A DNA stretch of 64,000 nucleotides from Hymenobacter aerophilus DSM 13606 (GTDB lineage Bacteria > Bacteroidota > Bacteroidia > Cytophagales > Hymenobacteraceae), in contig NZ_KB907807.1 in assembly GCF_000382225.1 (NCBI RefSeq), positions 77,900 through 141,899 on the forward strand, in the 5' to 3' direction. Below are positions 1-8,477 of the stretch, piece after piece; within the stretch, counting starts at the first letter, position 1, and each line of letters opens with the position of its first letter. Under the pieces are notes generated by a model. That model saw only the letters and a program-made list of their open reading frames with translations, was not told the DNA's origin and made no database searches. The translations under genes and the position numbers were made by a program.

Positions 1-1044
1 CACCAGCAAGCTGATGCCCGACACCAGGGCCGCCGCGTCGGAGGAGCCGCCGGCCCCGTAGGCCACCAGCTCGGGCTTGAGGCGGCCGTCGGCGGCCGGC
101 CCACGCGAGCTGCGCGGGTTCACCAGCCCAAAGGCATCGGTAACGCCCACGCTGAGGCTGTTCTTGGCGTTCTTGAACTCGCCGGTGAGGTTGGCCAGGC
201 TGTCGAGGCCGGCGTAGGGGCCGCCGGTCGGGGCGGGCAGCTGGCCCGAGTTGCCACTCGAAAACACGTGCAGCAGCGTGGGGTACTGACGGGCCTGCTG
301 GTCGTAGGCGCGGGCCTCCTGACCGTAGAAATTCTCCACGTCCACCCCGTACGAGTGGTTTTGCACCGATACGCCCTGGGCCGCCAGCTTCGCTCCGTCG
401 TCGGGCAGCAGGTTGTCGTAGCTGGATTGGGCGATGCGCGCCCGCCAGGCCACCCCGCGGCCATCGGGCGAGGTGTTGCCGCCGCCGGCAATAATGGTGG
501 CCATGATGGTGGAGTGCGAGTTGAGCGTGGCCGCCAGCGGGTCGGGCTCCAACAGCCGCCCCCGGAAATCGAGGTCGGCAATATCCAGCGGGCTTTCCTT
601 CACCGACACTGTGAGGCCCTGACCCGTGAGCGTGGGAAAGCGCGCGTGCACGGCCGTCACCTTGTTCACCCCGAAATCGAGGCCGCCCAGCTCCCGCTCG
701 GGGCGCGCCCGGCGGTCGGCGGCCTGCACGAATTTCACCCAGGGGCAGTCGGCCAGCACGGGAGCACTCAGGCCCTGCACCCGCAGCAGCCCTTTCTGGT
801 GCGGCTCGGCTTCGGCCGCGGCACCGGGCCGGGTGCGGGCCAGCCACTGCCGGAATGCGGCTTCGTCGGTTACGCTTACCCGCAGCGGCCGGGGGGCATT
901 ATCGGACAACTGCCGCAGGCTGGGAGCCAGCCGGGCGGCGGCGGGCCGGGCCGGGGCCTGGGCTTCCACCCGAACAGAAACGGCCGCACTCAGCAGCATA
1001 AACAGCAAAGTAGCCCCGGCGCGGCGGAGCGAAGCAGGTGGCAT
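1..1044 (-). CDS. Secreted subtilisin-like (S8) serine protease, C-terminus cut by window edge
   Basis: 348 codons are visible and the gene runs off the left edge. Residues 1-30 form a signal peptide ending near VEAQA, followed by a short propeptide-like region. Subtilase signatures are present: His177 in NSHSTIMAT, the oxyanion Asn265 in FSSGNSG, and Ser335 in GGSSDAAALVSG at the very edge. Where the catalytic Asp (V-x-V-x-D-S/T-G) is expected, the sequence reads VSVKESP, so the position holds Glu150. The Met at 1044 is followed directly by the leader, and a TATATTTG promoter element lies 68 bp upstream. In this phylum such proteases usually end in a T9SS sorting domain, which would lie outside the window. 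The family call is firm; whether it is active with Glu is open. Confidence 0.85.
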   Translation of the reverse strand, partial: MPPASLRRAGATLLFMLLSAAVSVRVEAQAPARPAAARLAPSLRQLSDNAPRPLRVSVTDEAAFRQWLARTRPGAAAEAEPHQKGLLRVQGLSAPVLADCPWVKFVQAADRRARPERELGGLDFGVNKVTAVHARFPTLTGQGLTVSVKESPLDIADLDFRGRLLEPDPLAATLNSHSTIMATIIAGGGNTSPDGRGVAWRARIAQSSYDNLLPDDGAKLAAQGVSVQNHSYGVDVENFYGQEARAYDQQARQYPTLLHVFSSGNSGQLPAPTGGPYAGLDSLANLTGEFKNAKNSLSVGVTDAFGLVNPRSSRGPAADGRLKPELVAYGAGGSSDAAALVSGISLLV

Positions 1045-1111
1045 AGCGGCGTGGTTGGGGCAGGAAGGATGAGGCGACAGGCGAGGCAACAGCCACTGGC
1101 GCAGCGGCTTC

Positions 1112-1119
1112 CAAATATA
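1112..1119 (-). promoter_or_regulatory. Bacteroidota -7 element TATATTTG of the subtilase
   Basis: Matches the Bacteroidota primary sigma factor -7 consensus TAnnTTTG exactly, 68 bp upstream of the subtilase start, in the gap after the next gene. Inferred from the motif only. Confidence 0.5.
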
Positions 1120-1178
1120 GCCAGAAATCCAGTCGGCGGCCAGCCCTGCGCTGCCCAATTGGCCGGGCCGCCAGCAGC

Positions 1179-2126
1179 TTACTTGCCGGGGATTTTGTAC
1201 ACCTGCACGCCCGCCACCGTCAGCAGGTAGGCATATTGGTCGCTCACCAGCACCTGCTGCGCATCCGGCACCGGCAGCGGCAAGGTGCGCTCGGTCAGGT
1301 TGTAGAGGTGGAAAAAACGCAGGCCGTCGGGTGCCAGGTAGTACAACTCGTCGCCGCGGAAGCCTACGTAGGTCAGGCCCGGCAGCGGCAGCTTCTTGCG
1401 GAAGTTGCCCAGGCTGTCGAACACGTACACGCCGCTGTTCTTGTCCACCAGATACAGGTTGTTCTGATACTCGCGCAGGAACCGGAAGTCGGGGCGAGAA
1501 CGGCCAATCAGGATATCGAGCGGGGTGCTGATGGTGAACCGCTTCTGGGTTGCATCGAATTGCCGCAGCGTCAGGTCCGACTCGTTGAACAGCCAGTAAC
1601 GGTCGTCGGGGGCCAGCGTCGCCACCCGCGCCTGCCCGTCGAGGAACTGAAGCAAGGGCAGCTCGCTGATGGGCGACAAAAACCGGTCGAGCAGCAGCAC
1701 CTGCTGGCGGTCATCGTAGAAAGCCAGGATTTTGGCCGTGTTCCAGGCTTCGACCTGCATCACGTGGCCGGGCAGCGGCGGGGCGTACACGTTCAGCGGC
1801 TGCCCGTCGGGCCCAAACTGGCGCAGGTTGTTCTGGCGGTCGGTTACATACAGGTTGCCACGCCGGTCGAGCGAGGCCGCGCCCGGCTGGGGCAGCGCCA
1901 CAGTGCGCACCAGCTGCCAGCTAAGGGCCGCACCGGCCGTATCGGGCCGTAGCGGCGCTACGGGCGCCGCCGCCTGCCCGGCCGGCACCACCGAGCCGGC
2001 CGGCGGCGCGGTGGTCTGGGCGTGGGCGGGAAGGGAGAGGTTAGATGTAAGGAATGAGAGGAAGAGAATTTTTAGAACTGAGAGTTGAGAACTGAGAACT
2101 GAGAACCTGTTGTCCACAATGATCAT
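1179..2126 (-). CDS. Secreted beta-propeller-like protein of unknown function
   Basis: About 315 residues: a hydrophobic leader ending in LSLPAHAQ, an Ala/Pro-rich linker, then a domain with repeated blade-like segments such as GNLYVTDRQNNLRQFGPDG and NNLYLVDKNSGVYVFDSLG, typical of NHL or YVTN-type propellers. It probably folds into a six- or seven-bladed propeller in the periplasm or on the surface; no catalytic motif is visible. The start is uncertain: the first codons from the ATG at 2126 (encoding FSVLSSQLSVL) are made by a 7-bp tandem repeat, so the true start may lie closer to LKILFLSFL. It follows lpxH on the same strand, and the LpxH stop is at 2179, so the two could be co-transcribed. 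Confidence 0.7.
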   Translation of the reverse strand: MIIVDNRFSVLSSQLSVLKILFLSFLTSNLSLPAHAQTTAPPAGSVVPAGQAAAPVAPLRPDTAGAALSWQLVRTVALPQPGAASLDRRGNLYVTDRQNNLRQFGPDGQPLNVYAPPLPGHVMQVEAWNTAKILAFYDDRQQVLLLDRFLSPISELPLLQFLDGQARVATLAPDDRYWLFNESDLTLRQFDATQKRFTISTPLDILIGRSRPDFRFLREYQNNLYLVDKNSGVYVFDSLGNFRKKLPLPGLTYVGFRGDELYYLAPDGLRFFHLYNLTERTLPLPVPDAQQVLVSDQYAYLLTVAGVQVYKIPGK

Positions 2127-2182
2127 TTCCTCACTTCTAGGCGCTAACTTCTTATTTCTAAGCTCTAAGCTCTTATACCTAG
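2075..2182. repeat. Two adjacent heptad arrays (GAACTGA type and NCTCTAA type)
   Basis: 2075-2109 reads GAACTGA, GAGTTGA, GAACTGA, GAACTGA, GAACCTG. 2134-2182 reads CTTCTAG, GCGCTAA, CTTCTTA, TTTCTAA, GCTCTAA, GCTCTTA, TACCTAG. Both have strict 7-bp periodicity. The first is read through by the predicted N-terminus of the propeller gene, and the last unit of the second contains the LpxH stop codon (2179-2181). Confidence 0.85.
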
Positions 2183-2961
2183 CCCCCATACTCCAATAAC
2201 GCCAGTTGCTCGCCATCATACACGCCGTAGGTGCAATAATTGACCCATTCGCCGAGGTTGACGTAGCGGCTGCCGGGGGCTACTTCTACGTCGAGGGGCA
2301 GGTGGCGGTGGCCGAACACGTAGTACTCGTGCGGAAACTGCTGCTGCAGCTGGCGGCAATAGGTCAGCAGCCACTCGTCGTCGCCCAGGAAATGGTCGTC
2401 GGAGGGGCCGTTTTGCAGGCGGCTGTGACGGCTCCAGCGGTTGGCCAGCCCGATGCCGAAGTTGGGGTGCAGCCGCGCAAACAGCCACTGGGCCACCGGC
2501 GAGGCAAACACCCGCTTCAGCAGCTTGTAGGTGTGGTCGCCCGGCCCCAGCCCGTCGCCGTGCCCGATGTGGAACTGGTGCCCGCCGATGCGCTGGCTGA
2601 CCGGGTGGCGCAGAACGGGGATATTCAGCTCCTGGGTGAAATAATCGAACATCCACATATCGTGGTTGCCGGTGAAAAACGTCACCGGCAGGCCCGCATC
2701 GGTCAGCTCGGCCAATTTGCCCTGCAGGCGCGTGAAGCCCCGCGGAATGGCGTGGCGGTACTCAAACCAGAAGTCGAAAATATCGCCCAGCAGGTAGATG
2801 GCCGCCGCGTCGCGGGCGGCCTCATCGAGCCAGCGCACAATGCGCCGCTCCCGCTCGCGCGAACGGGCGGCATCGGGCGCGCCGAGGTGGAAATCGGAAG
2901 CGAAGTACACCCGGCAGCCGGGCGGCAGGGCCAAATCAGGCAGTTGGGGCGGGCGCGTCAT
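2179..2961 (-). CDS. lpxH: UDP-2,3-diacylglucosamine diphosphatase (LpxH)
   Basis: A 260-residue calcineurin-like metallophosphatase that would hydrolyse UDP-2,3-diacylglucosamine to lipid X in lipid A biosynthesis, at the inner face of the membrane. Metal-binding motifs appear in order: DFHLG (23-27), GDIFDFW (59-65), GNHDMW (98-103), GHGDG (133-137) and GHRHLP (217-222), as in the LpxH/YbbF family. The ATG at 2961 is preferred over an upstream one at 3003 because family members begin about 20 residues before DFHLG. It overlaps the end of the LUD-domain gene by 26 bp, indicating co-transcription. Its TAG stop lies inside a heptad repeat. Confidence 0.88.
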   Translation of the reverse strand: MTRPPQLPDLALPPGCRVYFASDFHLGAPDAARSRERERRIVRWLDEAARDAAAIYLLGDIFDFWFEYRHAIPRGFTRLQGKLAELTDAGLPVTFFTGNHDMWMFDYFTQELNIPVLRHPVSQRIGGHQFHIGHGDGLGPGDHTYKLLKRVFASPVAQWLFARLHPNFGIGLANRWSRHSRLQNGPSDDHFLGDDEWLLTYCRQLQQQFPHEYYVFGHRHLPLDVEVAPGSRYVNLGEWVNYCTYGVYDGEQLALLEYGG

Positions 2962-3601
2962 CGAGCAGGAAAAGGGCGAGGCGGCGCGGGCCATGCGCCC
3001 CAAGCACCAGCGTTTTTTCGATATCGGCCGTGCGGCTCGGGCCCGAAGTCAGGGAAATCATGGACGGCAGCTTGCCGGGGCCGTATTTGCGCTGCATCAA
3101 CTGCAGCGCATCGGCGATGTCGGCCACCACCTGCGAGGTGCGGGCCAGCACCAGATGCTGGTCGGGGTAGATGCTCAGCCGCCGCCCGCTGCCCGTGGCG
3201 CCCGACACTAGAATGCTGCCGGTACGGGCCACCAGGGCCTCGCAGCTCGTCAGGCCCGCGTCGGCGTGCTCGCGAAAGTCGTCCTCATCACCCCGAAAAA
3301 CCAGGTCGCCGGCGTGCAGCAGCTTTTTCAGCTCCGGCTCCCACACGTAGAGGTGCTCCAGCTGCTGCTCCTTTTTATAGAGGAACAGCTGATCGTAGAA
3401 GTGCTCCACCGACTCGCAGTAATAAAAGGCGCCGCCCACCCGCACGAAGCTTTGGGCGAAGGCCACGGCCAGGTCGTCGGAATCGGCGGGGCGCGGGTGC
3501 AGCGGGGCCGCAAAGTCGGGCCGGGGCGCAGCCGCCGCGCCGGGCGTCCGCAGGGCCTCACGGATGCGGCTTAGAATGAGGTCACGGGAGCTTTCGGCCA
3601 T
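2936..3601 (-). CDS. LUD-domain protein (LutC/YkgG family)
   Basis: 221 residues from the ATG at 3601, beginning MAESSRDLILSRIREALRTPG, the usual LutC-like N-terminal helix. Conserved LUD features include the segment LTSCEALVARTGSILVS and a C-terminal SLTSGPSRTADIEKTLVLG, where the SGPSRTADIE motif is diagnostic. LutC acts with LutA and LutB in lactate utilisation, but stand-alone LUD proteins are common in Bacteroidota and their role is unclear; lutA and lutB are not nearby. The gene is translationally overlapped with lpxH. A TACCTTTG promoter element ends only 4 bases before the ATG, which suggests a leaderless transcript. Confidence 0.85.
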   Translation of the reverse strand: MAESSRDLILSRIREALRTPGAAAAPRPDFAAPLHPRPADSDDLAVAFAQSFVRVGGAFYYCESVEHFYDQLFLYKKEQQLEHLYVWEPELKKLLHAGDLVFRGDEDDFREHADAGLTSCEALVARTGSILVSGATGSGRRLSIYPDQHLVLARTSQVVADIADALQLMQRKYGPGKLPSMISLTSGPSRTADIEKTLVLGAHGPRRLALFLLDDAPAPTA

Positions 3602-3605
3602 ACCA

Positions 3606-3613
3606 CAAAGGTA
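3606..3613 (-). promoter_or_regulatory. -7 element TACCTTTG immediately before the LUD-domain gene
   Basis: An exact TAnnTTTG match whose last base is 4 nt before the ATG at 3601. With the usual 4-8 nt from the -7 element to the transcript start, the mRNA would begin at or beside the start codon. Confidence 0.6.
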
Positions 3614-3890
3614 CGCGGGTTTCGGCAGGCTGAAAATCCGGCAGCTTCTCAAAATGAACCTATTTTTTCTGCTTTTCCCAACAAGAGGCACAAAGCGTTT
3701 TTTTCTGCCTCCGAATCCAACCACAGCTTATAAAATTCGGGCTTTTGCTGCCTGCTTAATCGGCTTGGTATGCCCTGCAGGTCGTTAAGGCCTAATTCTG
3801 CTTTGCTAACAAGCTGAACAGCAAAGTCCAATATTGATAATGGCATCTTTTTGGTATTTCCGCTGCCAGTCCTTCACCCTTATCCCTGCT

Positions 3891-4088
3891 ATGCAACACT
3901 CGCCTGCCGTCAGCTCCACTACCCCGACTGCGCCGGCCACCTGCTTTCTTGTGGCCACCGAGGCCGACTTCCACGCCTGGCTGCAGGAACTGCTCCCCGG
4001 CATCCGGGCCGCGCTGGCCCGGCAGGGCTTCGAAAAAGCGCGCCAATTAAGCGCCTTTCAGCAGTTTCTGCGCGAAAGGACGAACTGA
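3891..4088 (+). CDS. Small hypothetical protein (65 aa)
   Basis: From the ATG at 3891 (MQHSPAVSSTTP...) the product is about 65 residues with one amphipathic region (EADFHAWLQELLPGIRAALAR) and a basic C-terminus. No family is recognised. It could be a free-standing small protein or the leftover N-terminus of a longer DNA-binding or excisionase-type protein. The surrounding sequence (3602-3890) is lower in GC than the neighbours and has no other convincing gene. Low confidence that it is expressed. Confidence 0.35.
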   Translation: MQHSPAVSSTTPTAPATCFLVATEADFHAWLQELLPGIRAALARQGFEKARQLSAFQQFLRERTN

Positions 4089-4117
4089 TGATAAAGATTG
4101 AGATGTTACAAATTAAT

Positions 4118-4125
4118 TACCTTTC
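4118..4125 (+). promoter_or_regulatory. Possible -7 element TACCTTTC of the lipoprotein gene
   Basis: A TAnnTTTC variant of the Bacteroidota -7 element, 23 bp before the ATG at 4149 in AT-rich sequence. The same TTTC variant precedes mannose-1-phosphate guanylyltransferase (18366-18373) and ruvB (58861-58868). Confidence 0.35.
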
Positions 4126-4148
4126 GAACCTTCACTCTTATATCTCAG

Positions 4149-4598
4149 ATGAAAAACACGTTTTCAACTATTGCCTGTTTATTCTTGGCTGTGGGCAGCA
4201 TCGCCCTAACAAGCTGTGACGATGACACGGACAATCCAGTAGGTCCTGTTACTGTCCCGCAAACAGTAAGCTTTCAGTTTGGCATGCGCGGATATATGTC
4301 TGCCCCAGCCACAGTTGCCCGTTTTGGCGTGGCTGCTACCAAGGAGGAAGCACAAAAAGGCCTTGGCACTTTATATACCGGCAAGATCAATTATGGTGAC
4401 ACCAAAGGCGGTAAAGAAACAGTAGATTTTGCCTTAACAAACCAAGTAAAGGGCACCAACCGCTGGGTATATGTCTCGACGGCGGCCAAGCCGACCGGCA
4501 ACCAGACAATAACGCTTAACTGGAACATTGCTGATATGCTGACTCTGGACGCTAGTTCAGCTGACACTATTGTGGTGAAGGAATTGGTTGTGCGATAG
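4149..4598 (+). CDS. Small lipoprotein with acid-rich export signal
   Basis: 149 residues. The leader MKNTFSTIACLFLAVGSIAL ends in a lipobox, LTSC, and the mature protein begins CDDDTDNPVGP. In Bacteroidota, acidic residues directly after the lipid-bearing Cys act as a lipoprotein export signal to the cell surface, so a surface location is inferred. The rest is beta-strand-rich with no recognised domain. Codon use is less GC-biased than in the flanking genes. It stands alone and ends before a strong bidirectional terminator shared with ftsH. The start was chosen at the leader Met rather than an upstream ATG at 4098. Confidence 0.75.
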   Translation: MKNTFSTIACLFLAVGSIALTSCDDDTDNPVGPVTVPQTVSFQFGMRGYMSAPATVARFGVAATKEEAQKGLGTLYTGKINYGDTKGGKETVDFALTNQVKGTNRWVYVSTAAKPTGNQTITLNWNIADMLTLDASSADTIVVKELVVR

Positions 4599-4642
4599 AG
4601 CCACCAGCTTTATCAGAACCAGACCGTTTTACAATCAACTAC

Positions 4643-4682
4643 GCATAAAAAAAGCCCGCCGGATGGCGGGCTTTTTTTATGC
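4643..4682. terminator. Bidirectional intrinsic terminator between lipoprotein gene and ftsH
   Basis: A perfect stem AAAAAAAGCCCGCC / GGCGGGCTTTTTTT around GGAT, with A and T tracts on both sides, placed between two convergent genes. Confidence 0.9.
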
Positions 4683-4697
4683 ACTTCAGTGTATCGA

Positions 4698-6833
4698 TTA
4701 CACCGGGGTAACGGTCGAGCCGCTGGGCTCGGTGGACGAGTTGCCGGCTCCTTCGCCGCCCTGGTCGATGCCGGGCAGGTTCAGGTCGGGCAAATCATTG
4801 TCCAGCGCTACGGGGTGCTCCTGCTTCCGCTCGCTCAGGGTTTCCGAGCGGTCGGTGCCGGCCATGTGGGCCTGGTAGCTGGTCTGGGTGTCGTAGGGGC
4901 GCGGGCCGACGAGGCGTTCCAAGTCGTCCTGGAGCAGCACTTCCTTTTCCAGCAGCTCCTTGGCAATTACCTCCAACTCGTGCCGGCGCTCAGTCAGCAG
5001 TTCCTTGGTGCGGATGTAGGCCTGCGAGATAATGGTACGCACTTCCTCGTCAATCATCTGCGACGTAGCTTCCGAATAAGGCTTGGTGAAGCCGTACTGG
5101 TCCTGGCCCTTCGAGTCGTAGAACGATACGTTGCCCAGCTTCTCGTTCATGCCATACATCGTCACGATGCTGTAGGCCACCTTCGTGATGCGCTCCAGGT
5201 CGCTCAGGGCGCCGGTCGAAATCTTGCCGAACACCAGCTCCTCGGCGGCGCGGCCGCCCAGCGTCATGCACATTTCGTCCATGAGCTGCTCGGTGTTGTA
5301 GAGGAACTGCTCGCGGGGCAGGTACTGCGCGTAGCCCAGCGCGGCCACGCCGCGGGGCACGATGCTCACCTTCACCAGCGGGTCGGCATGTTCGAGGAAC
5401 CAGCCGGCCACCGCGTGGCCCGCCTCGTGGTAGGCCACAATGCGTTTTTCGCCGGGGCTGATGATTTTGTTTTTCTTCTCCAGGCCACCAATTACGCGGT
5501 CGACGGCGTCGGTGAAGTCCTGCATGGTCACCATCTTCTTGTCGCGGCGGGCGGCAATCAGGGCGGCTTCGTTGCAGACGTTGGCAATTTCGGCGCCGGC
5601 AAAACCGGGCGTCATAGCGGCCAGCTTGCGGGAGTCCACATCGGGGGCCAGCGTGAGGGGCTTGAGGTGGACGCTGAAAATCTGGGTGCGGCCGTTGATG
5701 TCGGGCTTATCGATGCTGATCTGGCGGTCGAAGCGGCCGGGGCGGAGCAGGGCCGAGTCGAGCGTGTCGGGGCGGTTGGTGGCCGCCAGAATAATCACGC
5801 CGGAATCAGTGCCGAAGCCGTCCATTTCTACCAGCAGCGAGTTGAGCGTGTTTTCGCGCTCGTCGTTGCCGCCGGGCGTGTTGCCGCGGCTGCGGCTGCG
5901 GCCGATGGCGTCAATTTCATCGATAAAGATGATGCACGGCGCCTTGGCCTTGGCCTGCTTGAACAGGTCGCGCACCCGGGCCGCGCCCACGCCCACAAAC
6001 ATCTCCACGAAGTCGGAGCCCGAGAGCGAGAAGAACGGCACATCGGCCTCGCCGGCTACGGCTTTGGCCAGCAATGTTTTACCAGTACCGGGAGGGCCTA
6101 CCAGCAGCGCGCCCTTCGGGATTTTACCGCCAAGTACGGTGAACTTCGAGGGGTTCTTGAGGAACTCCACGATTTCCTCCACTTCCTCCTTGGCTTCTTC
6201 GAGGCCGGCCACATCCTTGAACGTCACCTTCACCTTGTCGCCCCCCTCAAAGAGCGCGGCGCGGCTCTTGCCGATATTGAAAATCTGGCCGCCGGGTCCG
6301 CCCGCACCGCTCATGCGGCGCATCAGGAACCAGAAGCCCACGAAGAGCAGAATCATGAAGCCCCAGGTGCCGAGGAAGTCGCCAAAACCGCGCTCATCCG
6401 TGATTTTCAGGCCTACCTGCCGGTCGGTGGGCAGCGTGGCCTGCAGCTTGTCGAGGTCTTCCTTGAACACTTTGCCATCGACTACGCGGAAGGCAAACTG
6501 CGGTCCGGTGGCCGACACGCCGGCGCCCGGCAGCCCCAGCGGGCTGCGCTGGGTGGTGAGGCGCTTGCTGTACTCGGGCTTCTGCAGGGCTTCCTTCTTG
6601 AGGCTGACCTGCACTTCCCGGTCGTTGACGAGGGCCAAGTCGGCCACGTCGCCGGCCGTGAGCATCTGCTCGAAATCGCGCTGCTTGATTTCTACCAACC
6701 GGCTTCCGCTGGAAAAATAGACCATCCCGAGGATGAGCGCCACCAACCCCGAGAGGACCCACAACTGCATACCGGGCTTGGGGGCCGGGTTGGGCAGGGG
6801 GGATTTTTTCTTTTTGGGCGTCGTATCAGACAT
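4698..6833 (-). CDS. ftsH: ATP-dependent zinc metalloprotease FtsH
   Basis: 711 residues; a membrane-anchored AAA+ protease that degrades misfolded and regulatory membrane and cytosolic proteins. There is a basic N-terminus, transmembrane segments near residues 23-42 and 155-172, and a periplasmic domain between them. The AAA domain has Walker A GPPGTGKT (246-253), Walker [10 protein letters not shown] (about 303-311), pore motif [10 protein letters not shown] and second region of homology ATNRPDTLD...RPGRFDR. The zinc site is HEAGH (about 468-472). The C-terminal tail is Ser/Gly/Pro-rich. Length and order match complete FtsH. It is monocistronic, with rsfS upstream on the same strand after a 185-bp gap. 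Confidence 0.97.
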   Translation of the reverse strand: MSDTTPKKKKSPLPNPAPKPGMQLWVLSGLVALILGMVYFSSGSRLVEIKQRDFEQMLTAGDVADLALVNDREVQVSLKKEALQKPEYSKRLTTQRSPLGLPGAGVSATGPQFAFRVVDGKVFKEDLDKLQATLPTDRQVGLKITDERGFGDFLGTWGFMILLFVGFWFLMRRMSGAGGPGGQIFNIGKSRAALFEGGDKVKVTFKDVAGLEEAKEEVEEIVEFLKNPSKFTVLGGKIPKGALLVGPPGTGKTLLAKAVAGEADVPFFSLSGSDFVEMFVGVGAARVRDLFKQAKAKAPCIIFIDEIDAIGRSRSRGNTPGGNDERENTLNSLLVEMDGFGTDSGVIILAATNRPDTLDSALLRPGRFDRQISIDKPDINGRTQIFSVHLKPLTLAPDVDSRKLAAMTPGFAGAEIANVCNEAALIAARRDKKMVTMQDFTDAVDRVIGGLEKKNKIISPGEKRIVAYHEAGHAVAGWFLEHADPLVKVSIVPRGVAALGYAQYLPREQFLYNTEQLMDEMCMTLGGRAAEELVFGKISTGALSDLERITKVAYSIVTMYGMNEKLGNVSFYDSKGQDQYGFTKPYSEATSQMIDEEVRTIISQAYIRTKELLTERRHELEVIAKELLEKEVLLQDDLERLVGPRPYDTQTSYQAHMAGTDRSETLSERKQEHPVALDNDLPDLNLPGIDQGGEGAGNSSTEPSGSTVTPV

Positions 6834-7018
6834 GAATTGCTGAGTGAATAGTTAGGATGAATAGTTGCGTTGAAACGAAGAGCCGCGCAAGCCCGGAATA
6901 GTTGACTCGGCGCCCGCCCGCGTTCCATACCTGAAACAACAGACGGGCGGATTTCGTCTCACCACGCATCGGCCGGCCAACTCTCTACCCCAACCCAACC
7001 ACTGCCTACTAAGTTAAA

Positions 7019-7411
7019 TTAGTTTGCGGCGGCCGAAGCCTCTTCCTCCACGTAGGTAATTTCGGCGTCGCCCCACAGCTCTTCGAGCGAGTAAAACTGG
7101 CGCCGGTCGCGCAGAAACACGTGCACTACTACGTCGACGTAGTCGATCAGCACCCACTCGCGGTTGGTGCGGCCCTCGGTCTGCCAGGGGTTCTGGCCGG
7201 TGAGCTTTTCCACTTCCTCTTCTACCGAGCGGGCAATGGCGTCGATTTGCGTATCGGATGAAGCCGAGCAGATAATAAAATAATCGGCAACGGCATTTTT
7301 AAGGTCTTTGAGGTTGAGGACGACGATATCGGACGCCTTCTTCTCCTGCATGCCGCGCACGACGACATCTGCCAACTTGTCCGAATCCTGTCGAACTGAG
7401 GTACTTTTCAT
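7019..7411 (-). CDS. rsfS: Ribosome silencing factor RsfS (Iojap family)
   Basis: 130 residues starting at the ATG at 7411. RsfS binds ribosomal protein L14 and blocks joining of the 30S and 50S subunits under nutrient limitation. Family hallmarks are the segments KKASDIVVLNLKDL, DYFIICSASSDTQIDAIA and WVLIDYVDVVVHVF, the last being the core of the DUF143/Oligomerisation domain. It is divergent from birA across 42 bp that hold a GTACTTTG sequence, a near match to the -7 element. It faces ftsH downstream on the same strand. Confidence 0.93.
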   Translation of the reverse strand: MKSTSVRQDSDKLADVVVRGMQEKKASDIVVLNLKDLKNAVADYFIICSASSDTQIDAIARSVEEEVEKLTGQNPWQTEGRTNREWVLIDYVDVVVHVFLRDRRQFYSLEELWGDAEITYVEEEASAAAN

Positions 7412-7453
7412 AAGGTCTTGGTAGGTTTGAATAGCACAAAGTACGAAAAACAG

Positions 7454-8215
7454 ATGGCGGCACTGGTCCCCCAAACGCTCTTCACGGGCCAACAGCTTCT
7501 CTGGCTGCCCGAATGCGGCTCCACCAACTCGGAAGCCCAGTTATTGGCAGGCCAAAACCGGGCCACGGATGGCTGCTGCGTGATTACCGACAAACAGACC
7601 GCCGGCCGGGGCCAGCGCGGCAACCAGTGGGAGGCCGCGCCCGGCGAAAACCTGACGCTGTCGGTAGTCTGGAAACCGGCCTTTCTGCCCGCCGCCGACC
7701 AGTTTCTGCTCAGCCAGGCGGTGGCGCTGGCCGTGCACGACTGGCTGAGCGCGCTGCTCGGCCCCGGCCCGGCGCTGCGGGTGAAGTGGCCCAACGACCT
7801 GTACTACGGCGCGCAGAAGCTGGGCGGCATCCTGATTGAGAACACGCTGAGCGGCGCAAAAATTCAGCACAGTATCGTCGGAATCGGCCTCAACGTGAAC
7901 CAGCAGCAGTTTGGCGTACCCACGGCTACTTCGCTGAGCTGCCTGACGGGCCGGGCCTACGAGCTGGCCCCGCTGGCCGCCCGCCTGCTCGAAAGCCTGG
8001 AGCGCCGCTACCTGCAACTGCGCGCCGGCCGGGTGCGCGCGCTGCAAACCGACTACCAGGCCGTGCTGTATCGGTTTGGTGAGGAGCATACCTACGAGGC
8101 CGGCGGCCGGCGCCTGCGCGGGCGCATCGTGGGCACCGACGCGGCCGGCCGGCTGGCGCTGGAAACCCATGGCCAGATCCGCCACTTTGACCTGAAGGAA
8201 ATCCGGTATCTGTAA
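7454..8215 (+). CDS. birA: Biotin--[acetyl-CoA-carboxylase] ligase
   Basis: 253 residues; attaches biotin to the biotin carboxyl carrier protein through biotinyl-5'-AMP. The ligase signature GRGQRG is at 51-56, KWPND at 111-115, KLGGILIEN at 122-130 and IVGIGLNVN further on. A small C-terminal SH3-like domain follows (about 205-253). There is no N-terminal helix-turn-helix, so this is the monofunctional type without repressor function. The ATG at 7454 is chosen over an upstream TTG because it places CGSTN about 20 residues from the start, as in the family. Confidence 0.93.
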   Translation: MAALVPQTLFTGQQLLWLPECGSTNSEAQLLAGQNRATDGCCVITDKQTAGRGQRGNQWEAAPGENLTLSVVWKPAFLPAADQFLLSQAVALAVHDWLSALLGPGPALRVKWPNDLYYGAQKLGGILIENTLSGAKIQHSIVGIGLNVNQQQFGVPTATSLSCLTGRAYELAPLAARLLESLERRYLQLRAGRVRALQTDYQAVLYRFGEEHTYEAGGRRLRGRIVGTDAAGRLALETHGQIRHFDLKEIRYL

Positions 8216-8477
8216 ATGCAGCGGCCCCGGGGCATATATCGGCTGAACGCTACATTATTTTCGCCTTGCACCGGTCTAAAAGCCAACTATTTACGTACCT
8301 TGAAGGCCGGAACCCTAAACCCAGGGGCAACCTACGGGCTTTAAGCGGTATCTGTACCCCGACTGCCGGCCGCCAGCCGGGTGGGCACGGTAGTTGCAAA
8401 TTGCCCCTCCAGCTGCCCCAAACACCGTTTGTCAGGCCCCGCCAGCTGGCCTCCTCCCCTACGCTCCTCTGAATGTC

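Noticed and set aside
3649..3846. 65-codon minus-strand frame in the lower-GC gap before the LUD-domain gene
   Set aside because: The product looks protein-like in places (KPEFYKLWLDSEAEKN), but it has no start signal, no family, and the gap is AT-richer, where short frames are easily misleading. It could be a remnant.
4689..6851. 720-codon plus-strand frame opposite ftsH
   Set aside because: It is antisense to an unmistakable FtsH; long antisense frames are expected at this GC content, and its product is a low-complexity Leu/Ala/His/Gly string with no domain.
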